This document shows positions 17,801-62,812 of a DNA stretch of 64,000 nt, piece by piece (position 1 is the stretch's first letter; every line of letters begins with the position of its first letter). The stretch lies in NCBI RefSeq assembly GCF_964340395.1, contig NC_135569.1, positions 7,878,540 through 7,942,539 of the forward strand, written 5' to 3'. This DNA is from Glandiceps talaboti (Eukaryota > Hemichordata > Enteropneusta > Spengelidae). The position numbers and the translations under genes are program-made. Under the pieces are notes generated by a model. It was not told the origin of the DNA. It ran no database searches and saw nothing but the letters and a program-made list of their open reading frames with translations.

Positions 17801-20800
17801 AAAAGAGATGAATTGGTTTGGCCGCGGACACGTTATTATCGGTTATACACAAAAAAGTCGCATTTTTCAACTATTACGCAATAATGCGTTTTTGCTGTCC
17901 AAATGGCCCCAATTTCGCCTTTTTTGACCTTTGTGAAGAAATCGACTTTTGGCACTGTATACTGCCCTCTACAGTTGACCTATCGTTATAAATGCATAAA
18001 TTAAAGTGTTGCGAGTTGTAAGAAATCTTGAAGTTAAGTTTATAACAAAAGATGGCATTTTTTATTAATTTTTCTATTAATTTTTTCAGAATTATTCATT
18101 TTAATTTTTCAAAAAACACTCTAAATTACGTGTTTGACATTATGAAACGTAAAAGAGATGAATTGGTTTGGCCGCGGACACGTTATTATCGGTTAAACAC
18201 AAAAAAGTCGCATTTTTCAACTATTACGCAATAATGCGTTTTTGCTGTCCAAACGGCCCCAATTTCGCCTTTTTTGACCTTTGTGAAGAAATCGACTTTT
18301 GGCACTGTATACTGCCCTCTACAGTTGACCTATCGTTATAAATGCATAAATTAAAGTGTTGCGAGTTGTAAGAAATCTTGAAGTTAAGTTTATAACAAAA
18401 GATGGCATTTTTTATTAATTTTTCTATTAATATTTTCAGAAATATTCATTTTAATTTTTCAAAAAACACTCTAAATTACGTGTTTGACATTATGAAACGT
18501 AAAAGAGATGAATTGGTTTGGCCGCGGACACGTTATTATCGGTTAAACACAAAAAAGTCGCATTTTTCAACTATTACGCAATAATGCGTTTTTGCTGTCC
18601 AAACGGTCCCAATTTCGCCTTTTTTCACCTTTGTGAAGAAATCGACTTTTGGCACTGTATACTGCCCTCTACAGTTGACCTATCATTATAAATGCATAAA
18701 TTAAAGTGTTGCGAGTTGTAAGAAATCTTGAAGTTAAGTTTATAACAAAAGATGGCATTTTTTATTAATTTTTCTATTAATTTTTTCAGAAATATTCATT
18801 TTAATTTTTCAAAAAACACTCTAAATTACGTGTTTGACATTATGAAACGTAAAAGAGATGAATTGGTTTGGCCGCGGACACGTTATTATCGGTTAAACAC
18901 AAAAAAGTCACATTTTTCAACTATTACGCAATAATGCGTTTTTGCTGTCCAAACGGCCCCAATTTCGCCTTTTTTCACCTTTGTGAAGAAATCGACTTTT
19001 GGCACTGTATACTGCCCTCTACAGTTGACCTATCATTATAAATGCATAAATTAAAGTGTTGCGAGTTGTAAGAAATCTTGAAGTTAAGTTTATAACAAAA
19101 GATGGCATTTTTTATTAATTTTTCTATTAATTTTTTCAGAAATATTCATTTTAATTTTTCAAAAAACACTCTAAATTACGTGTTTGACATTATGAAACGT
19201 AAAAGAGATGAATTGGTTTGGCCGCGGACACGTTATTATCGGTTAAACACAAAAAAGTCGCATTTTTCAACTATTACGCAATAATGCGTTTTTGCTGTCC
19301 AAACGGTCCCAATTTCGCCTTTTTTCACCTTTGTGAAGAAATCGACTTTTGGCACTGTATACTGCCCTCTACAGTTGACCTATCATTATAAATGCATAAA
19401 TTAAAGTATTGCGAGTTGTAAGAAATCTTGAAGTTAAGTTTATAACAAAAGATGGCATTTTTTATTAATTTTTCTATTAATATTTTCAGAAATATTCATT
19501 TTAATTTTTAAAAAAACACTCTAAATTACGTGTTTGACATTATGAAACGTAAAAGAGATGAATTGGTTTGGCCGCGGACACGTTATTATCGGTTAAACAC
19601 AAAAAAGTCGCATTTTTCAACTATTACGCAATAATGCGTTTTTGCTGTCCAAACGGTCCCAATTTCGCCTTTTTTCACCTTTGTGAAGAAATCGACTTTT
19701 GGCACTGTATACTGCCCTCTACAGTTGACCTATCATTATAAATGCATAAATTAAAGTGTTGCAAGTTGTAAGAAATCTTGAAGTTAAGTTTATAACAAAA
19801 GATGGCATTTTTTATTAATTTTTCTATTAATATTTTCAGAAATATTCATTTAAATTTTTCAAAAAACACTTTAAATTACGTGTTTGACATTATGAAACGT
19901 AAAAGAGATGAATTGGTTTGGCCGCGGACACGTTATTATCGGTTATACACAAAAAAGTCGCATTTTTCAACTATTACGCAATAATGCGTTTTTGCTGTCC
20001 AAACGGTCCCAATTTCGCCTTTTTTCACCTTTGTGAAGAAATCGACTTTTGGCACTGTATACTGCCCTCTACAGTTGACCTATCATTATAAATGCATAAA
20101 TTAAAGTGTTGCGAGTTGTAAGAAATCTTGAAGTTAAGTTTATAACAAAAGATGGCATTTTTTATTAATTTTTCTATTAATTTTTTCAGAAATATTCATT
20201 TTAATTTTTCAAAAAACACTCTAAATTACGTGTTTGACATTATGAAACGTAAAAGAGATGAATTGGTTTGGCCGCGGACACGTTATTATCGGTTAAACAC
20301 AAAAAAGTCGCATTTTTCAACTATTACGCAATAATGCGTTTTTGCTGTCCAAACGGTCCCAATTTCGCCTTTTTTCACCTTTGTGAAGAAATCGACTTTT
20401 GGCACTGTATACTGCCCTCTACAGTTGACCTATCATTATAAATGAATAAATTAAAGTATTGCGAGTTGTAAGAAATCTTGAAGTTAAGTTTATAACAAAA
20501 GATGGCATTTTTTATTAATTTTTCTATTAATATTTTCAGAAATATTCATTTTAATTTTTCAAAAAACACTCTAAATTACGTGTTTGACATTATGAAACGT
20601 AAAAGAGATGAATTGGTTTGGCCGCGGACACGTTATTATCGGTTAAACACAAAAAAGTCGCATTTTTCAACTATTACGCAATAATGCGTTTTTGCTGTCC
20701 AAACGGTCCCAATTTCGCCTTTTTTCACCTTTGTGAAGAAATCGACTTTTGGCACTGTATACTGCCCTCTACAGTTGACCTATCATTATAAATGCATAAA

Positions 20801-22182
20801 TTAAAGTGTTGCGAGTTGTAAGAAATCTTGAAGTTAAGTTTATAACAAAAGATGGCATTTTTTATTAATTTTTCTATTAATTTTTTCAGAAATATTCATT
20901 TTAATTTTTCAAAAAACACTCTAAATTACGTGTTTGACATTATGAAACGTAAAAGAGATGAATTGGTTTGGCCGCGGACACGTTATTATCGGTTAAACAC
21001 AAAAAAGTCGCATTTTTCAACTATTACGCAATAATGCGTTTTTGCTGTCCAAACGGCCCCAATTTCGCCTTTTTTCACCTTTGTGAAGAAATCGACTTTT
21101 GGCACTGTATACTGCCCTCTACAGTTGACCTATCATTATAAATGCATAAATTAAAGTGTTGCGAGTTGTAAGAAATCTTGAAGTTAAGTTTATAACAAAA
21201 GATGGCATTTTTTATTAATTTTTCTATTAATATTTTCAGAAATATTCATTTTAATTTTTCAAAAAACACTCTAAATTACGTGTTTGACATTATGAAACGT
21301 AAAAGAGATGAATTGGTTTGGCCGCGGACACGTTATTATCGGTTATACACAAAAAAGTCGCATTTTTCAACTATTACGCAATAATGCGTTTTTGCTGTCC
21401 AAATGGCCCCAATTTCGCCTTTTTTGACCTTTGTGAAGAAATCGACTTTTGGCACTGTATACTGCCCTCTACAGTTGACCTATCGTTATAAATGCATAAA
21501 TTAAAGTGTTGCGAGTTGTAAGAAATCTTGAAGTTAAGTTTATAACAAAAGATGGCATTTTTTATTAATTTTTCTATTAATTTTTTCAGAATTATTCATT
21601 TTAATTTTTCAAAAAACACTCTAAATTACGTGTTTGACATTATGAAACGTAAAAGAGATGAATTGGTTTGGCCGCGGACACGTTATTATCGGTTAAACAC
21701 AAAAAAGTCGCATTTTTCAACTATTACGCAATAATGCGTTTTTGCTGTCCAAACGGTCCCAATTTCGCCTTTTTTCACCTTTGTGAAGAAATCGACTTTT
21801 GGCACTGTATACTGCCCTCTACAGTTGACCTATCATTATAAATGCATAAATTAAAGTGTTGCGAGTTGTAAGAAATCTTGAAGTTAAGTTTATAACAAAA
21901 GATGGCATTTTTTATTAATTTTTCTATTAATATTTTCAGAAATATTCATTTTAATTTTTCAAAAAACACTCTAAATTACGTGTTTGACATTATGAAACGT
22001 AAAAGAGATGAATTGGTTTGGCCGCGGACACGTTATTATCGGTTAAACACAAAAAAGTCGCATTTTTCAACTATTACGCAATAATGCGTTTTTGCTGTCC
22101 AAACGGCCCCAATTTCGCCTTTTTTGACCTTTGTGAAGAAATCGACTTTTGGCGATGTATACTGCCATCTACAGTTGACCTT
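14856..22182. repeat. 350-bp satellite array, about 20.9 copies
   Basis: The unit starting GTGTTGCGAGTTGTAAGAAA recurs every 350 bp exactly from 14856 (next at 15206, last at 21856). Copies differ by a handful of substitutions. The first and last units are the most diverged, as expected at array edges. Linked variants form a 1400-bp higher-order block: the four units from about 16256 match the four from about 17656, sharing for example AAAAAAGTCACA in the last unit of each. Each unit contains a 60-codon open frame starting MAFFINFSIN. It is interrupted in the first unit (TAG) and at 19452 (TAA), and most differences between copies inside it change the residue. It is therefore judged not to be a gene. 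Confidence 0.97.
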
Positions 22183-22510
22183 ATAATAACCTATCTCGTG
22201 ATTTGCTCAGAAGGGAGCGGAGAACATTCATTGAATATTCACAGTGAAAACGACTTATTACGTAACGTAGTTGAAAAATGTCAGTTCCTTTGTATAGCCA
22301 ATAGTAACAGGTGCCCGCGGCCCAAGTAAATTATATTTTAGAAGTTTTTAATGCAGAAAGATTAAAGTTAGAGGGGATTTTTGATAATTTAAGATAATTA
22401 CATATCTGCGATACATGGGAAATTATTCAATGAAACACAAATATGAATGTAAGGTCGCATATGTCGATGGCAGTACCAGGTGTTCCCTTCTAGCGACGGA
22501 CGAGGGGTTG

Positions 22511-22720
22511 CTGTGGAAAGCAATGACCGATGGTTCCCGAAGAGCAAATCACATTAGCATATTTCATAGCCTCATGAATAATAAAGAGAAATGAAAATTT
22601 AAAACTGGTCACGATTAGAGAACGATGTGAGAGGGCGCCCAATCACGGCTTACCATACAGACCAGGGATGTGTTGGTTCTGCTATTAAATACCGAGTCGT
22701 TATTTCAGATCGGTAGCTGT
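22511..22720. repeat. Right inverted arm flanking the satellite array
   Basis: Reverse complement of the left arm (14363-14524 plus 14689-14730). Nearby, 22405-22465 and 22743-22805 are direct repeats of each other (GGGAAATTA.T.AATGAAAC, then AATATGAAT, AAGGTCGC and ATGGCAGTA). Confidence 0.78.
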
Positions 22721-22782
22721 ACTAGTTGATGCTGTTTGGAAAGGGAAATTAATTAATGAAACAAGAATATGAATATATTAAA

Positions 22783-22860
22783 GGTCGCCTGTATATGGCA
22801 GTATACATCATGATAGCCCATTTCTTCAAAGAGGTCGAAAAAGGTGGGCGAAGTTGCCAA
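22783..22860 (-). repeat. Diverged inverted fragment of the satellite unit
   Basis: Reverse complement reads TTCGCCCACCTTTTTCGACC, then TCTTTGAAGAAAT, GTATACTGCC and GCGACCTT. It resembles the unit segment TTCGCCTTTTTTGACC, TTTGTGAAGAAATCG, GTATACTGCCCTCTAC and TTGACCT. Confidence 0.55.
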
Positions 22861-25267
22861 AGTTTGCATAGAAATTGAATCTTGCACTCATAGACACATT
22901 GCTAATACCATAATAGTATAAATAATGTCTTTATTTCAATATATACGGTAGTGAACAAACTGCGATTATGCTGAACTATTACAAACACATTATACAAATC
23001 ATGCAACATTATCAAACTTAGCTTTTCGTCGTTGGTGGCGCTTCTATAAATTTGGGATGTGTCTCATCACTGTACTGACACGGTATCACTATTGCTCCTC
23101 GCTGTACGGTGCATGACGCTGTGATTCTGGGTATTATAGACGAGTGGAGATTTTAGTGGCACCACCAACGACTTTATGGTAAAACCTAGCTCAAAGCATG
23201 ACAAAAAAAATTCTTTTAAAATAAAATGCCCAAAGTGAAATTAGTCAACTAAATTTTTGCATGAAACTGACATGATAATAAAAGTGGTACAAAGACTAGA
23301 CTAAAACATGTTTGAAATTGACATGATTAAAGTGCTATAAACAAAACCGCTACGATTTTTAAAAAAACCAAAATGGCATTTGCGCAGGGCTACAAAGGAA
23401 ATTAATCGAGGTTGAAAAAAGAGATTGGACTGAATAGCGATCAAAGGGGACTGTCACTTCAGGAAATGAAGGCAGTTTCGTAAATTTTAGGTCCTGGAGA
23501 GCCATTTCATGATTCCATGGGATTGCCAAGAGAAGTCGAAGTGAAGTTTCTTCCCATTCATTTATGGGATGTCGAATCGTGAAATGACCCAAAGTTTACG
23601 AAAATGCCTTTTATTTCCTGAAGTGGTGTTCCTCATAAGGAGATAATCTTGGGGGAATCATATCAAAAAAATTCTACAGTGACGAGATGATGACGTGATC
23701 ATCACATGATATAATGAGGTACAACACGTGATTTTGATTGTTCACGTACTTACAGGATAGGAGGTTCTTATAAAAACATGTCTATTTCCAGGCTAAAGAC
23801 ACTGTTGTATCACTTTCCTTTCTTATAGCTTGATTTCTTTTCATTGTAAGACGTGTTTGAAAAGAACGCGATCAAAAGAATTACAAACCACAGGTATGTA
23901 TATTTATTTCAGTAAGCTAAAAAAAAGAAACTTTCTTGAAAAATAAACGTGATTGACAACAATGATATTACTATTTAATATTATAATATTCATGAATCGT
24001 ATTGCTCCATCACTGATGAACGAATATTGCATACCAACGAGTACAGAACATACATATAGTTTCAATCCTGGCAGTCATAATATATACACAATTTGAAAAT
24101 TTTAATTTTTAGTTTTGCTAAGTACAATATAGCTTACAATTTTATTAGTTACAAAATATCTTACTTCCGTCTACACACAAAAAGTTATATGTATGTATAT
24201 TTAAACTGGCCTGATGTCTTGTATCTAGAAAAAACACTTGACGAAAACAGAACATGCTTCAGGTTTCATTCTTTTGACTAAAATACAGGTAACTTGAGTG
24301 AAAACGACTCTACCATAGAAGACATAATTGCGAATCATCACAGGTTTTTTGTAAAGAGCGCCACCAACGTTCGGAATGTGGTTGTGACTCCGAAAAACGT
24401 GTTACCCATAACGACTAACTTTCTGACAAAGACTAAGTGTGGAATTGGAATGTATATACGGAAAGAAAGATTTTGTCTGCCTCTGTTGATGTTACTCTGC
24501 CACACTTTACATCGCATAGTTAAGTCACCTGACTTAGTACAGTGCATACACTAGAGTAACAACTGCGATTTTAATATTCACATAAGAATTTTAAAACCAC
24601 ATGAATGAGGCAATGAGTGAAGTTTGATCACTAGGTATTTGGCATTCATAGTTATTTGTTCAAGTACACCAGAAAAGAATTTCACCTGGCGAAATGTTAT
24701 TAAAAAGTTCAGATGCTTTCTGTCCATAGTAATCACCTCATTTGGTGACGTGTCTCTCATGTTGCTGATTCGATTCAAAACACCCAGCCGCGTTACAAGA
24801 ACTAGGCGATCTTTTGTTCTATGTACGTAGGTCGATGAACTACACATTTTTCGAAAGCCTTACGACAGCCGTCACAAAAATTGCTCGCCCTTCAGTCATT
24901 ACAGTCTTCACTTTTTAATATTCCATGGCTTCAGCAATTAACTTTCTCTGATAAATGATACATGGGTTTAGTTTGTTTGTTTAGTATAAGCTAAACTCCT
25001 CGTCTTCAGATCTAGAGACGCACTTCGCCGGCATCTTCTGGTCGCAATGTATTGCCACGGTAGTAATGTCGGCTGCCTCTATTGATCTCTACAGCTGCAG
25101 TGAAAAGAGACATCGAAAAGTCGGTTTTAGAGAAACGGAAATATGAAATATATGTTCAAAATGTTTTTATATCAACTTGTTTTCTGGAAAGCTCCCGTAC
25201 GTAGCATTAGACAATACGTATCATTTTTGAGGAGAAGAATAACGTTAGTGTACAAAATCAACTATCA
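22861..25267. other. Intergenic, no gene recognised
   Basis: AT-rich unique sequence apart from the small inverted-repeat element at 23029-23172. Open frames up to 89 codons show no recognisable domain and overlap on both strands, as expected by chance. Confidence 0.5.
23029..23172. mobile_element. Small inverted-repeat element (possible MITE), 144 bp
   Basis: GTCGTTGGTGGCGCTTCTAT near 23029 is mirrored by AGTGGCACCACCAACGAC ending at 23172. A related GCGCCACCAACG occurs at 24358. Only the arms support the call. Confidence 0.5.
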
Positions 25268-25570
25268 TTAAAGTGGTCATACTAATGAGGATTGGGTATT
25301 TATTTTGGATTTTTAATTTATAGAACAATTTTATCATGGCTTCCTACTTGAAAAATCAACTTGAAACAACATTGACAAATTTTGTTTTTGTAACTCAATA
25401 CGTTGCAAGAAGCTAAATAAATGTGTGTGACTAGTTTGTTATTGTACTTACAATAACAAAGAGTTTACACATTTATAAAAATGTTTTAAATTAGGAAGTC
25501 ACGCTAAAATTGTTTTATAAATTAAAAATCCCAAATAAATATCCAAGCCTCATCCATATGACCACTTTAA
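25268..25570. mobile_element. Fold-back MITE family B, copy 3
   Basis: TTAAAGTGGTCATA at the left and ATATGACCACTTTAA at the right. Central near-palindrome GTTATTGTACTTACAATAAC at 25438-25457. Arms TTTTGGATTTTTAATTTATA and TATAAATTAAAAATCCCAAA are inverted. Closest to B2 (8464-8740). Confidence 0.88.
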
Positions 25571-25896
25571 CTACCACTTCACATAGAGTTAAAGTCACGG
25601 TAGCTGTACCCCGAACTACTTCTGTCCGTTGTTTTACACACGGAAGCACAAAGTGATCAAAATCCTACAAATGCACACTTTGTTGACAAGCAATTAAATG
25701 ATTTCGTCGGTGAACTTTGACTTAGAGTTTACATACGGGTCATTAAACCAATAATGTGAACGAGAAGGATTAACCAGTCCGTAATAAGACAAGATTCAGT
25801 ATTTTATTCAATGGGTAAAGACAATGAAAAACAGCGATAACATGTAGCTGAAGTTTGTTTCAATATAAAGATGTACTGTCTGCAACTGGACCATTT

Positions 25897-26101
<205 letters not shown>

Positions 26102-26102
26102 C

Positions 26103-27661
26103 ATCTCATGTCTTTCCCCATTACCTTTCTTTCTCTCTCAATCTTTCATTCTCTATCTCTTTTCACCTCATTCTCCCTCTTTCGTTCTCTCTCGCGCGCA
26201 ACTATAACGGCAATTGCATTGGCAGAAAATGAACGGCTACCATATTGCATTGATAAAGACACCCGGCTCTATACATTCGAAATACTTACCGTTTTGTTTA
26301 TATTTTTAAGGATCGCAATGACAATAACTTTTACTTTTAGCATGATTATGGTTTTGTTTAAACGAGAACCATCCTTGACACATACTATATGCACAAAATG
26401 TACACACAATTTAACTTATTCAAAAAGTATGTTTTCCAATTTGTGTGTGTGACATTTTACTGTCGTTAATGGTATGTAATAAACTGCTTATTGAATGTGG
26501 AATTATCCTTTGCATCCAAGCCAATGACATTATTTCTCTTGGTCATTCAATAATGTTGTAACGATTGCAAATAATTTACTTTTGTGCAGTCCAAAGGTTG
26601 ACACAGGCAGGAATATGGATGGACAGTTAAACGGAACTGTGGGGGTGCTATTTGTCAGCAACATTTTTGTTTACAGTTAGTGTATTTATCGCAGACAATG
26701 AAATAATCCACAGCCAAATATGGTCATGTGCCTATGACAATAATGAAGTAATCCATAGTCAAATATGGTTATTCTTATTTACATATCCTGTAGCCAAATA
26801 TGGTCATTCTAACTTACATGTCTTGTATCTAGGAAATCATGAGATATGTACTTTTGAAAAGGATGGAGTGATTTGACAGTTTTAGGCCATCATTTTGACA
26901 ACTCTGTGATTTTCTGTGTTTTCGCTTTTAATGTACGATTTTGCATGACCATACTTTGCCCGCAGACAAGTATAACGGTATATATTCTACTTCTTGTGTG
27001 TATGTGCCGCTCCCTATTTTTAGAACTTGTAATTACATAATCTCAAAAGACGCCCGTTGCCCTTTGCATTTCTCGATGACGTGAGTGTGAATTGCATTGC
27101 TAAGATTATTAGATTAGAAAAACTAATATTATTGATCAAGAATGAAAATGATAAAAATATTATTTGTTTTGAAAGTGGAGTAAATTATCCCGTATTGTTG
27201 TAGAATAGTATATTATCACATAAAGCGGCCAAAGATCGTCAAGTTACGAAATAAAGATGACATTCTCAACATAGCATTTAATACAATTCAAATGTATTGT
27301 ACAAATTGTTTTGATTACATATATTTAATTAATTTAAAAGCTGCAAATATGATAATACAGTGTTGTATGTTGATTTAGCGAAGTACTAATTTGCTTTTCA
27401 ATGGATTTTGAATTCAATGAATGAACAAATATTTCTATAGTGGTATCAATGGAACGTTCCATTTAATACCATTACCTTAGGTCACTTGTACAATCATAGA
27501 GGTGGTTCTTAATTTCATCATTGACTATTGCTATTTCGCTAGACGACATTTTCGTGAAAAGTATTCTGGTTTTAAAACTCAAAACAAAACGTTTGCAAAC
27601 ACTTTAAAATGAGTTATATATGACCGTGTCCCTGTATTTATTTATTTCTTGATTTCTTGAT

Positions 27662-27696
<35 letters not shown>

Positions 27697-28215
27697 TGCT
27701 AATTAGCTACAATATTCCAAAAAATGGCGTGTTTTAAAGTTCCATAAATGATCCCCAGCTTTCATATCAGTTGCAACATAAGGATGAAATAAGATGTGAT
27801 TCTTTACTTCGCGACCAATCTTTCCCTTAGATCTCCCAAACAGTGGGTTTTAATCCTCGTCTGACACAGATCTATTTGTTATAGAATTTTTTTTAGAAAG
27901 TTCAAAACGTTACAGGATTATGGCAATTTACCAGCTGGGGTGTGCTACGTACAAAACGATAGCGATTACGCTGCAGTGTTTGCCAATGAAGATTATGTCA
28001 AATTTAGATCATGACGGTGTTGAGCCACTTGATATTATTATCAACAAGGTACAATTTATCAAACAATGTAAAGTGCTTGGGCGTCTTTTGCATTCGTTCG
28101 GAGTGCACAGCAGGTTATAAAAGTGTACATTGCTTGCCAACACGCTTTATAGGGAAACAAGAGGAAAGAGTGAATATTGAAACGGGTATACTTAACTGTA
28201 AACATAGTTAGGTAC
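26103..28215. other. Intergenic / 3' flank of the receptor gene
   Basis: No coding content recognised. 26697-26815 has three degenerate copies of a motif around CCAAATATGGTCAT (spacing about 57 bp). An (ATTT)n tract at about 27660-27697 supplies many AATAAA-like motifs on the minus strand and could hold the receptor's polyadenylation signal. This was not resolved. Confidence 0.4.
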
Positions 28216-59755
<31,540 letters not shown>

Positions 59756-61439
59756 TACAATAAAGGAAATCAACCTTTAGTTGATTTAGTCGGCACGAAA
59801 ATGTAAAATATCAAAGTTTCAAAATATCTGTACGCGAAACTATGAAACCTTTGTTAAGATCGCATCACAACGGTAGGAATCCACATGTGGGTTGGTTACG
59901 TTGCTTTGGATGATGACTTAGTTGGTCGCTGAATTGAGATGATGTCACCGTGGTTTGCCCAACGGATTTCACACCGCCTGTCTCGTGTGTGGTTGCAAAG
60001 GTAGTGGCGATGTACGCTCAATACTTGCAGCTGATATACGTGTTGCTTGCCAACGGTCATAACCAATGGTAGAATCGCTCACAGGCTGGCGTGTTGTACG
60101 AATGACTCGTTGGGGGATGTGCTGCACAGTAATATACCGCAGAAGCCTTATTAACATATCAATGGAGAAATTAGTCAGAGAGCTTTTGTCTGATCTGTGT
60201 TATGGGTCACCGAAGCTGACTTAACTATTCGTCAATATACGCACAAATTATTATCATTTTACGTGATAGTTACACTATTCAATTTCTTCTCTTCTTAGTA
60301 TTACCATCCACAGAGCATTCCAATGTAAAGTTCACGAGAATACATATACACTTTGTATTGAATAAATACAAAAGACGTTCAGTTATTCGTCTATGGTAAA
60401 TATTAAAGTGTGTACTGGCAAAGTCTTTCACATCACACAATATTATATCACACCACACCGCACCAAATCAAAATCAGTACTTTATCCTGGTTCTGCACCT
60501 GTGGGAAAGAGGAAACGTATACATATTAGGGCCCATGTTCAAATTTAACAGTTATAACATTTACCTCGGATAAAGTACATGGCAGTATTTGTTCTAACTA
60601 TTTTGCCCCCGATATTGTCAGGTGGGCACGTTATAACCCAGTGTATCAGTGGTGGATGAATGAACCCAGTGTATCAGTGGTGAATGAATGAATGGAATGT
60701 TTATATGGTGACGTACCTCTCAAGCTGTCAGTCACCCCAACACGCACGCCAATTTACTATACTAGAATCAGATACTAATAATTTCGAAATTGTCATAAAC
60801 CTTTTCATGTCAAAACAACATTATTTGTTTGCAAATTACGATTATACACTATCATTTTAGGGTTTTCTTTAACGTTATTATGAGGACTACATTTGAAATA
60901 AGTGTTTTAAAAAATACCTTTTAATGTGTTATCTTCGGTGATTTTTATACCTTGTATTTTAATATGTACTTGTATTATTTCTACCCAAATAAAATCAATT
61001 TAATTCAATTCAATTCAATTCAATTCAATTCAATTGATGTTTAAAGAGTTGACATTTGTAACCGTCAAATCCTTAACCAATGTATTTTGTTTTATCTTGT
61101 GCGATATTTTGATTCATATTGTCACTATTGCCATGTGACCGTCTTTGTAATGGTATATCCACGTTATTATCACTTCCATGTTTTATAAAAAATACAATAA
61201 TCAATATAGTGATTTTTTTGAAAATATAACTCTGGCCACGTTCATCAAGCAGTCCTTATTGTATAGTATGCATAGGTCGACTTTTTATGTAGGCTTTCAG
61301 TAACATATGGCATATGTGAATAAATTAAGTAATCCATGCAACCTATATGGTGCAATATATAACAGCTTAACTCTTCACAAAACGTCTTAACGACGATGCT
61401 CCTCCCCTTTTCATCTTAAATCTTAATTGATAAGCTTCC
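59756..61439. other. 5' flank of the mGluR-like gene
   Basis: It presumably contains the 5' UTR and promoter of the minus-strand receptor gene. No TATA box or initiator could be assigned. Contents include an AATGAACCCAGTGTATCAGT duplication near 60655-60690 and an (AATTC)n tract at 61004-61034. No gene was recognised. Confidence 0.45.
61004..61034. repeat. (AATTC)n pentanucleotide repeat
   Basis: About six units of AATTC following an AT-rich stretch. Confidence 0.9.
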
Positions 61440-61917
61440 AACAGCACACGCCTGTTGCCATAAACCTATTACACAAGTGCTCAAAATACAGCGGCAAGGA
61501 TCATCTCTCGTACAAAAAAGTTTGAACACATATATACCTCTCCATGGCTTAACTTCAGTGTGCATTTATGATGTTCTCCAGCCATACACATCGAGTTGCA
61601 CTCTACGTTACTATACAAACAATAATCAGCTTACAACAGCAAATTACAGACAATTCACGTATGGAGGTTGCTCATACTCATGTGTCGCTCCCAAACTATG
61701 GAACTCTTTGCCACTTGATATTCGCCGATCCCCAAGCCTGGGGTGTTCAAAACAAAACTGAAGACTTATTTGTTCACCAAAGCTTATGGTGTGTTTTAGC
61801 CATTCGGCGCTACTGTACAGAAGATTGCTCTGGATATCGGCTATAGAACTTTGATTGGTTGATTAATTGATTGATTGATTGATTGACTGACTGACTGATT
61901 GTTTGATTGATCGATTG
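61440..61917 (+). pseudogene. Decayed LINE (CR1/L2/Jockey-type non-LTR retrotransposon) 3' end
   Basis: Frame-shifted remains of the C-terminal end of a reverse transcriptase ORF. One frame reads AQNTAARIISRTKKFEHIYT, another LQPYTSSCTLRYYTNNNQL and CVAPKLWNSLPLDIRRSPS, a third KTYLFTKAYG. This order (QN.AAR......F.HI, then the LQPY...LR...., then APKLWNSLP..IR..., then K..LF) is typical of the tail of CR1-clade and related LINE proteins. It is followed by a (GATT/GACT)n tract at 61855-61917, consistent with a microsatellite-type LINE 3' end. No intact open frame; non-functional. Confidence 0.78.
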
Positions 61918-62680
61918 ATGTGAGGAATGAATCTTGACCATCTATATTAGCATGTGGCAATAGAAGATCAGGATGCGTGTTAAACGCCCTTAATGAATAT
62001 ATGTTTTCTGTTTCATTCCTAGTGAATTATGGTGTCGCAGACGAAGTCAAAAGTTGCAAAATTTGTAGTTTTCCATACTATAATTTATCTACAATGTTTA
62101 AAACTATCTTTATTTAATTTTCTAAAGTTATAGAGTATTGCGTCAATTATTTATTTACTCTTTCGTCAGTCTATAACTACAACACCCGACTCAGCAAAGC
62201 AAATGGTGTAAGCCAGTATAAAACCCACTATTAAGATGCGCAGCGCATGTAGCCACGCGCTAAGTCATCACCTGTATTTTCAGTTGTCTTGTTCCTTTAA
62301 CGCTTTTGCATTTTGCCGTTCATCATGTGCATGTTTAACACTTATCTGAGCTACCTTGAATAAATATATTTTTACTATTATTATTGATTGAGTCTATGTT
62401 TTTGTTTCTATCGTTGTATTGTTTGTTTTAGTTTTTTTTAGCCGCAAGGGAAGGAGTGTGCGTTTAATAAGCATGGGTTTCGTCTGTCTGTTGATAAGTG
62501 TGTAGCCATATCTACATGAACAAGCCAATCGCTCGAAAACTTGTCACAGTGATGGCACAGTACAGTAAGCATATAGGCATTCCTTATTTTCCCAATTTAT
62601 GAAATTGGACTATGGTTGCCAATTCAAAATCCACTATAATTGTTCGATAGAAATAACGCTTGAGAAGTACATACATTGTT
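61918..62680. other. Intergenic, nothing recognised
   Basis: AT-rich unique sequence between the LINE fragment and the next microsatellite. Confidence 0.5.
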
Positions 62681-62812
62681 TACCAAACAAACAAACAAAC
62701 AAACAAGCAAACAAACATACATACATACATACATACATACATACATACATACATACATACATACATACATACATACATACATACATACATACATACATAC
62801 AAACATACATAC
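62681..62812. repeat. (AAAC)n-(ACAT)n microsatellite
   Basis: CAAA units 62686-62715, then about 23 ACAT units to 62812. Confidence 0.95.

Noticed and set aside
15252-22084. Repeated 60-codon open frames (MAFFINFSIN...) once per 350 bp, resembling a tandem gene family
   Set aside because: They follow the satellite period exactly. Two copies are broken by stops, and most substitutions between copies inside the frame change the residue while flanking satellite sequence is equally conserved. There are no promoter, splice or domain features.
22018-22329. 103-codon open frame extending from the last satellite unit
   Set aside because: It is the satellite read in another frame plus unique flank, with no recognisable domain.
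59756-59773. Receptor start further upstream at 59773
   Set aside because: The codon there is TTG. The first ATG in frame is at 59755, in a good context and directly before a signal-peptide-like sequence.
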